A DNA stretch of 64,000 nucleotides. Source: Cyanophora paradoxa (lineage: Eukaryota; Glaucocystophyceae; Cyanophorales; Cyanophoraceae). The notes beneath the pieces are model-generated. The model had not been told where the DNA came from. It saw nothing but the letters and a program-made list of their open reading frames with translations, and did no database searches. The number at the start of each line of letters is the position of its first letter. The stretch's first letter is position 1. The DNA lies in assembly GCA_004431415.1 (NCBI GenBank), contig QPMI01000401.1, forward strand, positions 248,001 through 312,000, written 5' to 3'. A program made the translations under genes and the position numbers. Shown piece after piece: positions 1-12,445 of this stretch.

Positions 1-1091
1 CGCAGACGGACACGCGTACGGGTCGTAATCGCACCTGGTCGAGGAGACGGCCAGTGCGATCGTCTGCGCCAGCCGCCGAAACCTTGAAGCTATTGAAATC
101 ATCATTTTTTTGCGACGCATGCAGGGGCCGAATTCGAAGGCGCACTCGTACGGGTGCAGGCGAGAAGGGACCGCCGCCTCAAGCCCCAGCGTCACACCCA
201 CTGGCGATCGCGAAGGTCTCTGCCCGAAAAGAACAAGTCGAAGAAGATTGATATATATGCACCGCAGTCTCCAGTGGCGCAGAGGGCGTTGCGCTCTTCT
301 TCGGAGATCACGCGCCCCGCCTGCGCGTGGTGCACCGCAGCCAGCGCCCACAGCTGCCGGGCACGGGTCGCGAAGCCGATTTAGTGCCATGCAAATATTA
401 CTGGTGCGATTAAATATTGGTTCCTGGACGGGCGCACCGAGCCAAACGCGACGCACGGGTAGAACGCACACGAGCCGGCCTGGAGACCCTGCACGATCTC
501 CTGCACGCGCGCCTGGGAGCAACCCCGCGAGAGCAGCGCGGCGCCGACGTCGGCCACGACGCGGGCCTCCGCGGGCCGCGTCTCGTGCTCCAGCGCCAAG
601 TCCACGAGCTCCTGCGCGTACGGGAGCTCCTCCCTGCGACACGAGAGTGAGCGAGGGGCGGCAATGGCAGTATCTCGCATTTGATCGCACCGGCCGGCGC
701 CGGCGCCGCGGTACCCGCGATCGTGCCCGGGGCTCCCGTGAGAATCCGAAAGCTTTCCCTCGCTGAGATGAACGACGAAGGCGCGGTCTGCATGCAGAAG
801 ATCGCGGAGAGCGGCGGCCACGTCGGCGAGCTTGCACCTGCGCATGCGATTAAATATTCGCAATCCGTTACGCATATTATATTCTAGCCCCTGAAGCGCA
901 CACAGGAGAGCTCTGAAGAGAGCAACAGCGAGCGCGCACCGCTGCGTGGGGCCGCGGCCGATGCCGCATTCCGGTCGCCCGCTCGAGATCCCCGCTCCGC
1001 CGCAGCTGCAGCACCCGGGACCGCCGAGGCCCAGGGCGCTCGCGGAGCGCTGCAGGGCCTCGCGCGCGAGTGCCTCGTCGCAAATGCGCAT
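1..1091 (-). CDS. Multi-GAF hybrid histidine kinase, left paralogue (5' part only)
   Basis: This is the N-terminal part of a gene that continues past the left edge. It is a near-copy of the beginning of the kinase gene that starts at 10551. The start ATG at 1091 opens MRICDEALAREALQRSAS, matching MRICDEALVREALQRSAS in the other copy. Shared exons follow: the segment with LRDLLHADRAFVVHLSE (about 745-850), PYAQELVDLALEHETRP and SCAFYPCVAFGSVRP (about 430-640), and RQLWALAAVHHAQAGRV (about 280-365). The last two read as the C-terminal half of a GAF domain. Identity at DNA level is high over 420-660. The sensor and kinase parts lie outside the window, so a full kinase is inferred only from the paralogue. 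The first exon could start further upstream. Confidence 0.6.
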
Positions 1092-1604
1092 CGTGGGGAC
1101 GCGGCGAGGCTCGAGATGCAAGTCTGCGAACTCGTTTCGTGTCTGTACCCCTCTCTAAGTTCGAGGCTTCGATCAAGCTTCGCAAAGTGAACTCGAGGAC
1201 TGAACTCGAGAAGAAGAGCTAGGAACAGTCATCAAAAATCACTCCTCGAGCTGAACTTGATTCTTGAGCAAGAGCTCGAGAGAAGAGAAGAGGCTCGAGA
1301 GAAGGGCCAGGGTGAGGAGGATGGCGAGGAAGGCGTCCAAAGTGTTTTCAAACAGCACATGTGCATACTGTGAGGGCTGTACATGTCCAAAACGAGAGAC
1401 GAAACACCTCGCGATAAGCAAGTCAAAGCTAATCGAAGAGGCTAACGTTTTCAAAAGCTCGAGAAAGACCGAATTCTCGAAACGAATCAGCTATACAATT
1501 ACAGCGAATGCGCAAATACGAATGAGAGGCTGACGAGCGAGCTGGCAAAATATTGCGATCGGCGAAAGCGATGTGAAACTGTTGCGAAGACAGACGAGTT
1601 TGTA
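1092..1604. other. Intergenic, between tandem kinase copies
   Basis: This 513-base gap separates the stop of the complete kinase from the start of the left copy. It is rich in CTCGAG and GAAGAG motifs (1190-1300) and purine runs. No convincing coding exon was seen. It probably holds the 3' end of the right copy and the promoter of the left one. Confidence 0.4.
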
Positions 1605-4600
1605 CTAGACCTCTCGACCACCCCAGCGGCTTTCGGGGTGCGGGCAGCTACCCGGCGTAGGGATTGGCAGCGCAGCCGCGGCCGAAGGGTCCGCGGACTC
1701 CTCCAGCCGAAGCCCCGCGCTCCCCGACTCTGCCCCGCCGGCGGGGCGGCCGGCCGCACGGCGGGAAGCGACGGCCTCCTCGGCGGCCTTCAGCGCCTCG
1801 CTCAGCTCCTTCGTCCGCACGGGCTTCTGCGCGCGCCGCGGGCGTCTCAAGCGCCGCGGGCTTCTCAAGGGCGAGGGCGGGGCGGGGCGGACGGCGAGGA
1901 AGGCGTCGTAGCCGGCCTCGGCGCACTCCTGCCGGTCGTGGGCGCCCACGTTGGCGGAGAGGGCCACCGCGTACGGCACGCGGCCCGCCGGCAGCTCCGC
2001 CCGCATCCGCCGCAGCGACTCCAGCCCGTCCATCTCCGGCACTGCCGCCCCCCGTCGGGCGCCTCCCGGGGCCGGGGCGCCGGCCGCGCACTCATGATGT
2101 CCGAGAGGAGGACGTCGAAGGGGCGGCCGGCCGCGGCGGCCGCCTTGGCCGCCTGCAGCGCCCGCGCGCCGTCCTCCGCGTGCTCCACGTCGCTGTAGCC
2201 GAGCTTCCGCAGCAGCACCGTCACGATCTTCGCGTTCGTCTGCGCGGGGGTGGGCCCCAAGCGCGTCGGCTGGCTGAGCGAGGGGCAGAAGAGGGGCGGC
2301 GGCACCGGCGTGTCCTCGGAGAAGAGGATGCGGATCGGCCGCTTGGGGTCGCCCTCGGCCGGGGGCACGGGGCGCGGGGCGGCCGCGGGCTCCGACGCGG
2401 GCTCCAGCCGCTGCTCCAGCTGCGAAAGCGGAGATCATTCTAAGAAGCTCATTCTAAGACCCATCGGCCGAGGGTAAGAAACCAAACTGGAGTTCGAACC
2501 GACGCACTTCCGGGGACAGGGTTGTGAGCAAGTCGTGGCTGCGGATCGGCTCCGTCTGCGTCGGCTGCGGCGGCTGCGGCGCCTCGGCGGGTGGTCCCTC
2601 TGTCCGCGCACTGCACACCCAATGAGAGAGCATGCAAAAAGAAAAAATGTCGAGGTATCAATCATAATAACATCTATTAAACGAGATCAAGAACCGAGCA
2701 GCAGACCGAATACTCTCTGTGAGGCTTTTGTAGAGCATCCGCTCGGACACGGGGAGGCGGAGAGAGATAACATTTTCCCGCACGAATGCTGCAGGTTGAC
2801 GAAGGAAAAGGTCAGACCACAAGAAGCTTTGAGAACAGGATTTGATGGCAAGTTTTCCCTAAATGTGTTAATTTGCGTTTTTGATGGACGAGAAGCCCTG
2901 ATCTACGCATTATCAATGCGGACCTTTCTCTATGCGGACGCCAATGCGGAGGAGGATGAGGGGCGGCGGGGCGCGATCCGCGGCGCCCCGCGCCCGCTGC
3001 AGTTCCTCCAGCAGCCCATCCACCTGCACCCGGGCGGCCGCGGGCGTCGGCGGCGCGGGCGCGGGCGGCGACGGGGGGCGGGGCGGGCCACGGCGGGGAG
3101 CTTGGCGGGGGGGACGAGGGAGGGCATGAAGAAGACGGCCCCCGCGAGCTGCGCGCCCCGCCCCTCCGCCGCCTCCCGCCGCACCGCCCCCAGCGTCCCC
3201 TCCACCGTCCGCTCCTGCCGGAGCGACCATGACATGGCGCGGGCACGAGAAGCAGCGGGCAAAGAACGGCAGGCACCAGGCAGACGCGGACGCCCCACGA
3301 GGCAGCGTCGACTGCAATGGTCCCCTCCCACGCCAGATCGTCGACGCCGACAACCAGCGTCTTTCCCTTGAGCAGCGGATCTTCCTGCACACGCAACGGA
3401 CCCGACTTCAGCGAAGGCTTCAGATCGCCTTGTATGGCTCGCGATCGCGTGCCTTCGGGGGGCAGAGGGCCTGCAGCGTGGGGAGGGCGCGGTCGCCCTG
3501 GGGCACCACGGAGGCCCGGAACGTGAACGCGAAGGTGGACCTGAGCAGAGAGACTGCGTGAGCCCAGCGGGCGGCAATTGCAAGGACGCGGCTGCTGCAG
3601 CTGTCGAAGCGCACCCCGAGCCGACGGTCGAGACGAAGTCGATGCTGCCCTCGAGCGCGAGGGCGATGTGCTTCGAGATGAAGAGCCCGAGGCCCGTCCC
3701 TGCCGGCGCGCCGTTGGCATTGATCTGATCATGAGCCGCGGGCGGCAGCCGCTGAAGCGGACCCTGGTGGCGGCGGCTCTTGGAGGAGTCGAGCTGCGTG
3801 AAGAAGCGGAAGAGCTTCGCCTGGCTCGCCTCCGGGATCCCGCAGCCCGTGTCTGCCGTGGGCGGTGAGAGGAAACATTTACTTCAACAAAGATGGACAA
3901 GGTGGCGGTGCAGGGCGCGCCCGTGACCAAGATGCGGAAGAGGTACTTGCCGTCGGGCCCTGCCGCTCCATAGTATTCAGGGAACAGCGAAGGGAAGCAA
4001 GACGCGGCAGCGACATGGCGCGGACCGGGGCAGCCTTCGGCCTCGAGTTCGACGATGATGCGCCCGTCCGTGGAGAACTTCGCCGAGTCTGACGGGATGC
4101 AGTGAGAGGATGAGGAGTAAGAGTCTTTTACTTGCCAGCGATGACATGTGCCTTGACTTGCCAGGCAAGCGCAAAGCGCGCAAATAAAATTGAATGTTGG
4201 GCATATGGTCAAATCAACGCACTGCCCACGAGGTTGACAATGACCTACGCGACGGGCTAGAAGTCAGCGACCACGGTGATATCGATTTCGTAAATGTGAC
4301 AAGCGTTCAAATGCGAACCTGCCGAATTCGGCCCTTGTCGCAGAAAATGAACCGCGGTACCCCAACTCCCATCTGCGATTAGTCATCCAGTTAGATCAAT
4401 TGCAACTGCCGATTCGCTCTTCCGGCGTATGAGAGCTGACTCTGATTTGCAGAGCGACGTTCTTTTGAGCAGCCACCTGAGAACCGAAGCGAATTCAAAG
4501 TTAGCGATACACAACGCGCCGGCAGCGGGGCTGTCGCGCCGGCCACATCATGTCCATGACCTGTACATGTATGGTGGACTTGTCAAATCACCGGAAATGT

Positions 4601-7600
4601 GAGAGAGCAGGAGGCACCTCCTCGGCGGTGGAGCGCAGGTCCATGGGGTCGGCGGCGACGCGGAGCGACCCGCCGCGCTCGAGGATGCTCGCGTCGAGGA
4701 CCTCGCTCACCAGATCCACCAGCCTGCGCGGTACCGGTGAATCGGCGGTGGCCATGGGAAGCCAAGAAGACATGCATATGACATAGGAATGCAAATGCAA
4801 AAAGGGAAGCCCAGAGAAAATGCAAGTAATTATAATGCAAGCAGCGCACGCTTGGGCGGAGGAACGGATGACGGAGAGGTACTCTCGCTGTTCTACAGTT
4901 TGATTCATGTCCAGCAGCAGATCCGTGATGCCCAGAACCTGGGGATCCGAGCTGACTGATGAGCAGAATATATTTTAATGAACGACATGGGGGATAGCTC
5001 GCTCACCGCTTGCATGGGCGTCCTCATTTCATGCGCTGACGAGCCATCCATCAGCAAGCATTCCGCTCTCGAATTATATATGATCGCAGCAGTGCAAACG
5101 GAGGCATTCCGCTTATAAATTGAGATCAATGAAAGGTTACAAATGCGCACTGATGACGGAGAGGAAGTCACTCTTGGCGCGCGCCGCCTGCTGCGCCTGC
5201 GTCACCAGCGACGCCTGCGCCAGCGCGATGCCCAACACCTGCGAAACATAAAACCACGTTTCAGGTCGCGCTATCTATTTAATGCTAGCGATTCATGCTG
5301 CAGATAGACTATGCTAGCGTTGTGCGATTTATCTATTCAATGCTAGCGTTGTTCTATCTATTTATAAAATTAATGATAGCGATAGATTAGCGCTAGCTCA
5401 TGCGCACCTCGCAGACGTCCTCGAAGAGGGCAAGGTCAGCAGGCCCCAGTGTGCGATTCGGCTCGCCCCAAGTCAACTAGGGAAGGACGAGGGTCAAAAA
5501 AGATCATAGTGTGTCTTTCGCGTGCAGACGCACCCCGACAACGCCGTTGACGAGGCCGCACGAGGTGGTGGCGCGCGCCACGGCAGTACGGCATCCCGAT
5601 TCCCGAAGGAGCTGCACGGTGGCTGCGTCCACGAGTCCGTCCGGGCCCGGCGTCTCCCCGGCCCACTCCTGCGCCCGATGCAAGTCGGCCGCCTGGATCG
5701 TGGTGAGCCCCTTTGTCGCGATGATGGCCTGGAGCATCCGAAACATCAGCGTCAGCGTCGACATCGGAATCGACGTTAACAGACCTCCAGCCGACGTTGC
5801 AGGGTGGCGGAAGACGTAGTGCGTCCCGAGGCCGCATCGATGAGGGAGTCCGGCTTTTCGCGTGCCTCTGCGTCCTTCGCGTACACAGCATCTGAAATAC
5901 GGAACCGCTGAGGGGGACTCTCGGATCCCCGCGGTTCAGGCTCCCACTCAACACAGTATATATGTACGCTTAGCGTGCCGAGAACATCGCACAACATCCG
6001 GGCAGCGGTGTCCATAATTCTGCCGCAGAGTTAACAAAACCTGGGACAAGGGGCTGGCTTCACGTTTTCACGCACGTGCGGGGATCCAGCGTGTCCCGTA
6101 TCTGGTTTGTAATCCTGCGGAGCAGTTGTGCGCGGGCGAGCTGCGCGGTTGACGGCGATTAGTGTTGGGAAAAATTAAAATCAGCGAAGGAAGGCATATG
6201 CATGCCTGTTGCTCGCGGCTGCGAATCTCATCCTCGAGCGCCTGCAGCGAAACAATCAGATGGGTCGAACGGGACTGAGACATTAGACGAGAATAAAGTC
6301 GAACAGGAAGTGCACCTGTACGATACAATCCTGGCCAGTGGCGTCTGCGATTTGCTCGCAAACAGCCTGAACGGAGAGCAGCTTTAATGAAGAGCAGGCC
6401 TGAGTGGCGAAGATATCTACAATCTCACGTCGAATAATGTAAGCGTGTGCTGCCATGGTGCCTGCTTAATTTCCCAACCGATCATGACGATTCCAGTGGG
6501 CTGCAGGCCCAGCACGATTAGAGCCAGCGAGGCGAAATGTTGTACGAGGGACACGCGCCGTTCCACCCCACTTCGTGCCGCGCGCTAGTCCTGAGAGGAA
6601 GCCCATGTCTCGCATCCACTGGCGCAACGCTTCGAACTCCGGCTGCGCGTGCCTTTTCAACGAGAACCAGCGCCCAAGAGAACAAGAGACCAAGAAGGGA
6701 GCGAGCGCGCGCACGTCGTTCTCATTCTTGGCCGGCCCGCCCTCGTCGAATTCAGAGTAACGAAGAAAATCAGAGAACACGTGGACTTGCCCAGCTTCCG
6801 CACGCAGCCGCTGCCAGTTAACGATGAAAAGGCTTTCAGCAGGTAGGAAACGGCCAAATGAAAGACCCACCTCAAAGCGGTAGAGAACGGCGGGCGGGGT
6901 GCTAGCTACTTGGCCGTCCTCCAGGACCTTTGCCGAAGGTGATCCTTTCTTGGCAAAGACCTGCTCATGCGTGCGTGCGCGGCCACACGCTCAAACCCAT
7001 CGAATCGCACTTGAAAAGCTGCGTATACGTAGAGCACCTGCATCGGCGGCTCGCGTGCGATATCCTCGACAAGCACCGCAGTCGCCTTGAAGAGGGTTCG
7101 GATGCCGCCGACGGCCTCCACCATGACCTCCGGCAACGGACGGTTCCTAGGGGGTATGAAGGAGCATGGCGGCCGGGGCGCGGGGCGGGGTTTCAAGTTC
7201 TCGGCTCACGTCCTCATTCCTTTGGCGATGTGGCGGAGCAGCGCCTCGCTCTGCAGCCGCCGCTCGAGCACGCGGAGCAGGTTGTCCTGACCGATCTGTG
7301 CGGCCACCATACGCATCTTAAGAGCTCTCGAATTGAAAAAGTACAGCGAGAGCACGCGAAACAACTGCCCGATCTGGTCGCAGACCGCCTAATGGCCGTG
7401 AAAGGCCGGTGTCGGCATTAGCGGCATGTGACAAAGCTCTGCTTAGCCAAGCGAACCTCAAAAAGAGCACGCTCGTGCGCGGTCGGAGCGTGCTCGTCCG
7501 ACCAGAAGACCGAAACGACGCCCGTCATCTGCGGGAGCTCGATTAAGCCACAGAAGACGTGAATTTCGCACTCGTGATCGGACCTCGCCTCCCCACTCGG

Positions 7601-10551
7601 TGCCGCGGAAGAATCCCGAGGCGGCACCCACGGCGGCGAGCGCTGCTTTCAGCTCCTCCACATCACCCTGGGAATTTTCAAGCGAAGAATGGTCAAGGAC
7701 GCGCAGCAGCGGACGGGATTAGGGCCTTCGCTCGTTTCGGCCTGCGAAACATTGCAAGTTGTCGCCCAGTCGCAGACGTAGACAGTCCGCATCTGGCCGC
7801 GGCCTCCAGTTTCGAAGAGGCGCTGCAAAGAATACGGCTCAAATTAAACTTGAAGTGACTCCTGGGGAATGAGCAGACACGAAGCGAGAACCTGAATGTG
7901 ATGGCGAAGGTCGGCAATGTGTTCGGGCACGACGGCGCCCTCGAGTTGCGCTGGCGGTGAGCCATGCTTCGCGGTCACCTAGGAGTTAAACGGATGAGGT
8001 CGAGTTCAATCGACGAGGTCACATGGTCCTAGTTTGAGAATTGCGTGCCGTGAAGTCTCGAAAGATAGGCGAGACGGATCGGGATGCTTTGTCGACGTCG
8101 ACGATTCCGCCAGCGCCTCCGCCGCCTCCGGATCCACCGCCGCCAGCTCCCTCCGGGCCCCGCAGGCAGTGGACAACCACCATGCTGGCGTCGAACAGCT
8201 CCCGAATCCGATCAACCGTCTGGCACAGAACTTCGCGCATACTCAGCTTCCTGCACGCGTACGCCCGTGAAATCCCTTTCGGCTCTTGGTAAGGATCAAG
8301 TCAAAGCACCTGCAGATGCCGCAGGCGATGTCGCGCAAGAGAGCCTCGCTTCGCAGGCGGCGCTCCAGCACTGCCGTCTGCTGTGCGTGCTGCTGGCCGC
8401 TGAGCGGGCAATCCTTTCACGCTTAGGACAGCGTCGCGTACCTCAGCGGCGAGCTGCCTGTTCCTGGATGCGAGATCGCGCTGCAGTTTGTCCTGCTCGA
8501 CCTGCGAGGCCGCGGGACTCAGCTGCATGAGCGGATCTGGTTATAAGCGGACTGCGCACCGCGCGTCCGGCTTGGTTGCACAGCAGGTCGAAGTGCGATC
8601 GATCCGCCTCTGATGCGACCCGTCCGTCCGCCCAGCCGATCGTCACCAGGCCCATCGTCTACAGGCGCGATGAACGGCGGAGGCGAGGCGGGGCGGGGCG
8701 GCTGGGCAGACCTCGTTGCCCCAATCTGAGACGCGTGAGAGGGCCGAGCGATACCCCATCTGCGAGAGGGCGGCGAGCTCGACCACCTTCTCCTCCTGCG
8801 GCTCTGACGTGAGCCGCGGAGCTGATGCGCCCGCTGGGGCGCGAACTTCGTCTGCTCCATCCAATGGCCCGCCCTCGTCCAGGGGCAGCCGCTGCCGCCA
8901 GTCCGCGAAGAAGAAGACGCGACCGAGTTCCGCGGCCATGCGCTTCCGAGCGATCAGCAAGCAGCGGCTTGAGCACGTGGGAGGCTCGTACATCATGCCG
9001 ATGGCGAATAGCCGGCAAGCAGTCCGGTACCAGCTTCTGGGCAGCGCGCCCAGCTCCCTTTCTCACCGAAACCTGCAGAGTTCGGGGGACGGTGTGAACA
9101 AAAGTGGTCAAGAACAAGATTCCAACAAGCGCACAAGCAGCTCAGGGAGATCCTCCAGCTCTGTTGCTTCGCGGGGGACAGAAGGGTCCACGGCGTCGAC
9201 GCCGCACCTTCTCAGGGTGCGGATTTCGAGGAAGTCCCTGGGCTCAACAATCAGGCGAGGCCGGCGCCGCAGGCGTTTCGAGGGGAAAACGGACGCGTCA
9301 AAAATTCCTTGCAGCCCTATCAGCGCTTTGTGAACCGTGTCCTCAAGACTGCGCTTTCTGCGAGGCGTTCAAATATGGCGACGAAGAAGGTTGGGCAGGC
9401 CAGCTTACTCGTGCAGGCCCCTTGCGATGTCATCAAACAGCTCTTCGCTGCGCTTTCGGCGGTCCAGGTCTCCGGAAGCTTCTTGGAGCTGCGGGGCGGA
9501 GATTATGACGTAAGGAAAATGCATCACCCTGCCTAGCCCGACACGGATGGCACACCTGGTCGAGGAGACGGCCGATGTGCTGCTCTTCTCCAGCTGCAAA
9601 TACCTTGGAGCTGTTGTTCAATGTGAGCGAAAAATACAGCGGTCACAGGGCCCAATCGCGAGGACGCACGGATGCAGGCAAGAAGACACCGCTGCCTCGA
9701 GCGCCAGGCTGCTGGCAACTGCCAATTGCAAGAATTCAGTGCCAGAGAAGAGAGTAGATCTAGATCTAAACTAGTACTATTGCGTTTGCACCGCAGTCCC
9801 CGGTGGCGGAGAGCGCGTTGCGCTCTTCTTCGGAGAGCACGCGGCCCGTCTGCGCGTAGTGCACCGCAGCCAGCGCCCACAGCTGGCGCGCGCGGCTCGC
9901 GACTCAGTATCGATATCGAGGGTTGCTCTCATCGATCTATTCTGGGAGGGGCGCACCGAGCCGAGCGCGACGCACGGGTAGAACGCACACGAGCCGGCCT
10001 GGAGATCCTGCACGATCTCCTGCGCGCGCGCTTGGGAACAACCGCGCGAGAGCAGCGCGGAGCCGACGTCCGCCACGACGCGGGCCTCCGCGGGTCGCGT
10101 CTCGTGCTCCAGCGCCATGTCCACGAGCTCCTGCGCGTACGGGAGCCCCTCCCTGCGACACGAGAGTGAGCGAAGGGCGGCAATGGCAGCATCTCGCATT
10201 TGATCGCACCCGCGCTCGTGTCCGGGGCTCCCTTGAGATTCCGAAAGCTTTCTCTCGCTGAGATGAACGACGAAGGCACGGTCTGCATGTAGGAGATCGC
10301 GGAGAACGGCGGCCACGTCAGTGAGCTTGCACCTGCGATTTGAAAACCGTCACGCCGCGCGCCCGAAGCGCGAGCAGGAGAGCTCTGAAGAGAGCAAGAG
10401 CGAGCGCGCACCGCTGCGTGGGGCCGATGCCGCTTTCCGATCGCTCGCTCGAGCTCCCCGCTCTGCTGCAGCATCCGGGACCGCCGAGGCCGAGAACGCT
10501 CGCGGAGCGCTGCAGGGCCTCGCGCACGAGTGCCTCGTCGCAAATGCGCAT
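1605..10551 (-). CDS. Hybrid sensor histidine kinase with repeated GAF modules and C-terminal receiver
   Basis: Predicted phosphorelay sensor in many short exons. The start ATG at 10551 gives MRICDEALV. At least four, probably five, GAF-like modules follow. Recognisable tails are RQLWALAAVHYAQTGRV (about 9800-9890), GLVTIGWADGRVASEADRS (8600-8655), GVVSVFWSDEHAPTAHERA (7450-7540), TGIVMIGW (6480-6510) and NGVVGVRLHAKD (5510-5560). Related linkers are LSQMGYRSALSRVSDWG and MRDMGFLSGLARGTKWGG. HisKA is at 5000-5235, with the phospho-acceptor in AHEMRTPMQA. The ATPase domain lies in 3600-4370: N box NLVGSA, G1 GCGIPEA, G2 GTGLGLFISKH. The receiver (1790-2340) has phospho-Asp DIMMPEMDG and lysine FLAKPVRTKE, both recovered across splices. 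The architecture is clear, but several exons in the GAF region were not resolved. The ligands of the GAF modules are unknown. Confidence 0.75.
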
Positions 10552-10841
10552 CGTGAGGCGCAGCGAGGCTCGAGATGCAAGTCTTTCTCTTCGCGGCGGT
10601 ACCCGTCTAGATCTGCGTCGCTCAAGTTCGCGGCTCAACTTCGCGGCTCAAGTAGCGCGATTGCGAGGCGAGCTCGCGTGAGGACCGACAGCGAGGCGCC
10701 GACAGCTCGAGGAGCGTCCTAGGCCTGCGGGGCGCCCAGCGTGGGCTTCGAATCCGCCGCGTGTGATGCGCCGGGAACTTGAGCTTCTATAGTTATTCAG
10801 CGTCACGAGAGGAAGGCAGCAGCAGCAGCGACCGCACATCG

Positions 10842-12208
10842 ATGCGTGTGCGCGACTCGCTGCGCATGCAGCTGCCGACGCTGTTGGTGGCGCTCCTCGC
10901 GTTGGTGGCCTGTAGCCGCACAAATATACACGCATCATCGCTAGACGTCGACTTGAACGGCTTCGACGCGATCGCAGCGCAGCGGCGGACGCTGTCCTTT
11001 GAGGAGCTTGAAACCCGTGAGCTACTGGCGTCTGCGCGCGCGTGCGCCGCGTAATTCGCGCTTCTTCAATAGCTGATCATGGGAGCGCGCTCGCCAGGCC
11101 TGGCGCCGGGGCGCGGTGCGGTGCTGGGCGAGGTGCTGAACGAGCTCGGGCTGGTGGGCGTCGGCGCCGAGGTCGGCGTCCAGCGCGCCCTTCACGCGGA
11201 GGACATCATGCTCTGTGCGCATGCGCACGCGCCTGAACTTCCGCCCTGTCGCCGCCTCCCGCTCCAGGCCTAGGCCTCTATATAGCTATATCTACAGCTA
11301 GCGTTCGCGCGCGCGCAGCTTGGGGCGGGAGACGACTGGTCTTGATCGACGCGTGGCACAGCGCGCACGAGACGGCGTACGAGGACACCGCGGACGTCCC
11401 TCTCCCCGACCACGTGCGCGCGAATCGAATCTTCGCTCTCCAGCTTCAGTTCGAGCCCGGACCGCGCGGGGCAGGAGGCGAACATGGCCCAGGCGCAGAG
11501 GCGAATGGCGCCCTTCGCGCCTCGCGTCGAATTCCTCCGCGAGTGGTCACTCGTGCGCTCTGACTTGCCTTGCCGAGTCCCCCGACAGCGGGCGCTGCGG
11601 GGCGCCATCCCTTCATCCGTTCCGGCCTTATATGCAGCCCGCAGAAAGCAGCGAGCAAGTACCCGGACAGCCACTTCGACTTCATCTACCTGGGTACGAT
11701 GTACCCTCGCCCACCTACCCCCCCCCCCCCCCCCCAGCCCCTCCCCCCTCCCAGCCCGGCGGCCGCGCCGCGTATCCCTGAACGTCTCTGGTGTACCCCC
11801 CGCAGACGCCCGGCATGACTACGAAGGGATACGGGACGACATCGTCGCCTGGTACCCCAAGCTGCGCAGCGGCGGGTGAGCGCGTAATCCTCATGATCAA
11901 AACTCTCCTCCCGGCAAACTTCAATCATTTCATGACACATACCTCCCCCCCGCGCCGCCCCCCCTTTCGCCCTTCTTCCGGCAGGATTCTGGCCGGCCAC
12001 GATTGGCTTGACGGCCACTTCATGGGGACCCAGTACGGGGTACGCTAGCTCGTAATTCGCATCGTACCCCCTTACCAGCCCCACGGCTGACCGGCTCCCG
12101 GTGTCGCAGGTCCGGAGGGCGGTGGGCGAGTTCGCGGCCCGCGAGGGGAAGCGGGTGGGGTGCATGGAGTGCCACAGTGACTGGCCCTCCTGGTTCCTCT
12201 TGAAGTGA
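10842..12208 (+). CDS. Secretory-pathway class I SAM-dependent methyltransferase (family 24 type)
   Basis: Fully spliced in eight exons: 10842-11016, 11098-11214, 11319-11413, 11475-11552, 11645-11693, 11806-11875, 11985-12039 and 12110-12208. The start ATG at 10842 opens a signal-peptide-like stretch, MQLPTLLVALLALVACS, so an ER or extracellular location is predicted. The SAM fold is visible as VGAEVGVQRALHAEDI (motif I region), LVLIDAWHSAHE (motif II acidic residue), FDFIYLDARHDYEGIRDDI and GGILAGHDWLDG. These match the Methyltransf_24 family; the substrate is unknown. The ends of the 112-nt intron 11694-11805 carry GTACCC motifs. It is divergent from the kinase at 10551 and converges on the Kelch gene. 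Confidence 0.85.
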
Positions 12209-12445
12209 AGCCCAGAGATGAGCCTGCAGATTCTTGTGCTAATTAAATACAATCTAGTTACTTACGATTCAGCGAATTTCGCGGCAGTCGAACGAAGCCC
12301 TGATGTCCAGACCGCTAAGATTGATATAATACCACACTGGATGTAGAAAGAAACAAGCGGGAAAGAAACAACAGCAGCAGAGAGAAAGGAGCGAGCTTGA
12401 AGAGCACAAGAAGTCGGGGCGCGGGCGGGAGCTTGGGCGGCCTCC

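Noticed and set aside
2485-2520. A TTCGAACC segment resembling a tRNA T-arm.
   Set aside because: No acceptor, D or anticodon stems could be built around it. It lies within the kinase gene, between the receiver and ATPase exons.
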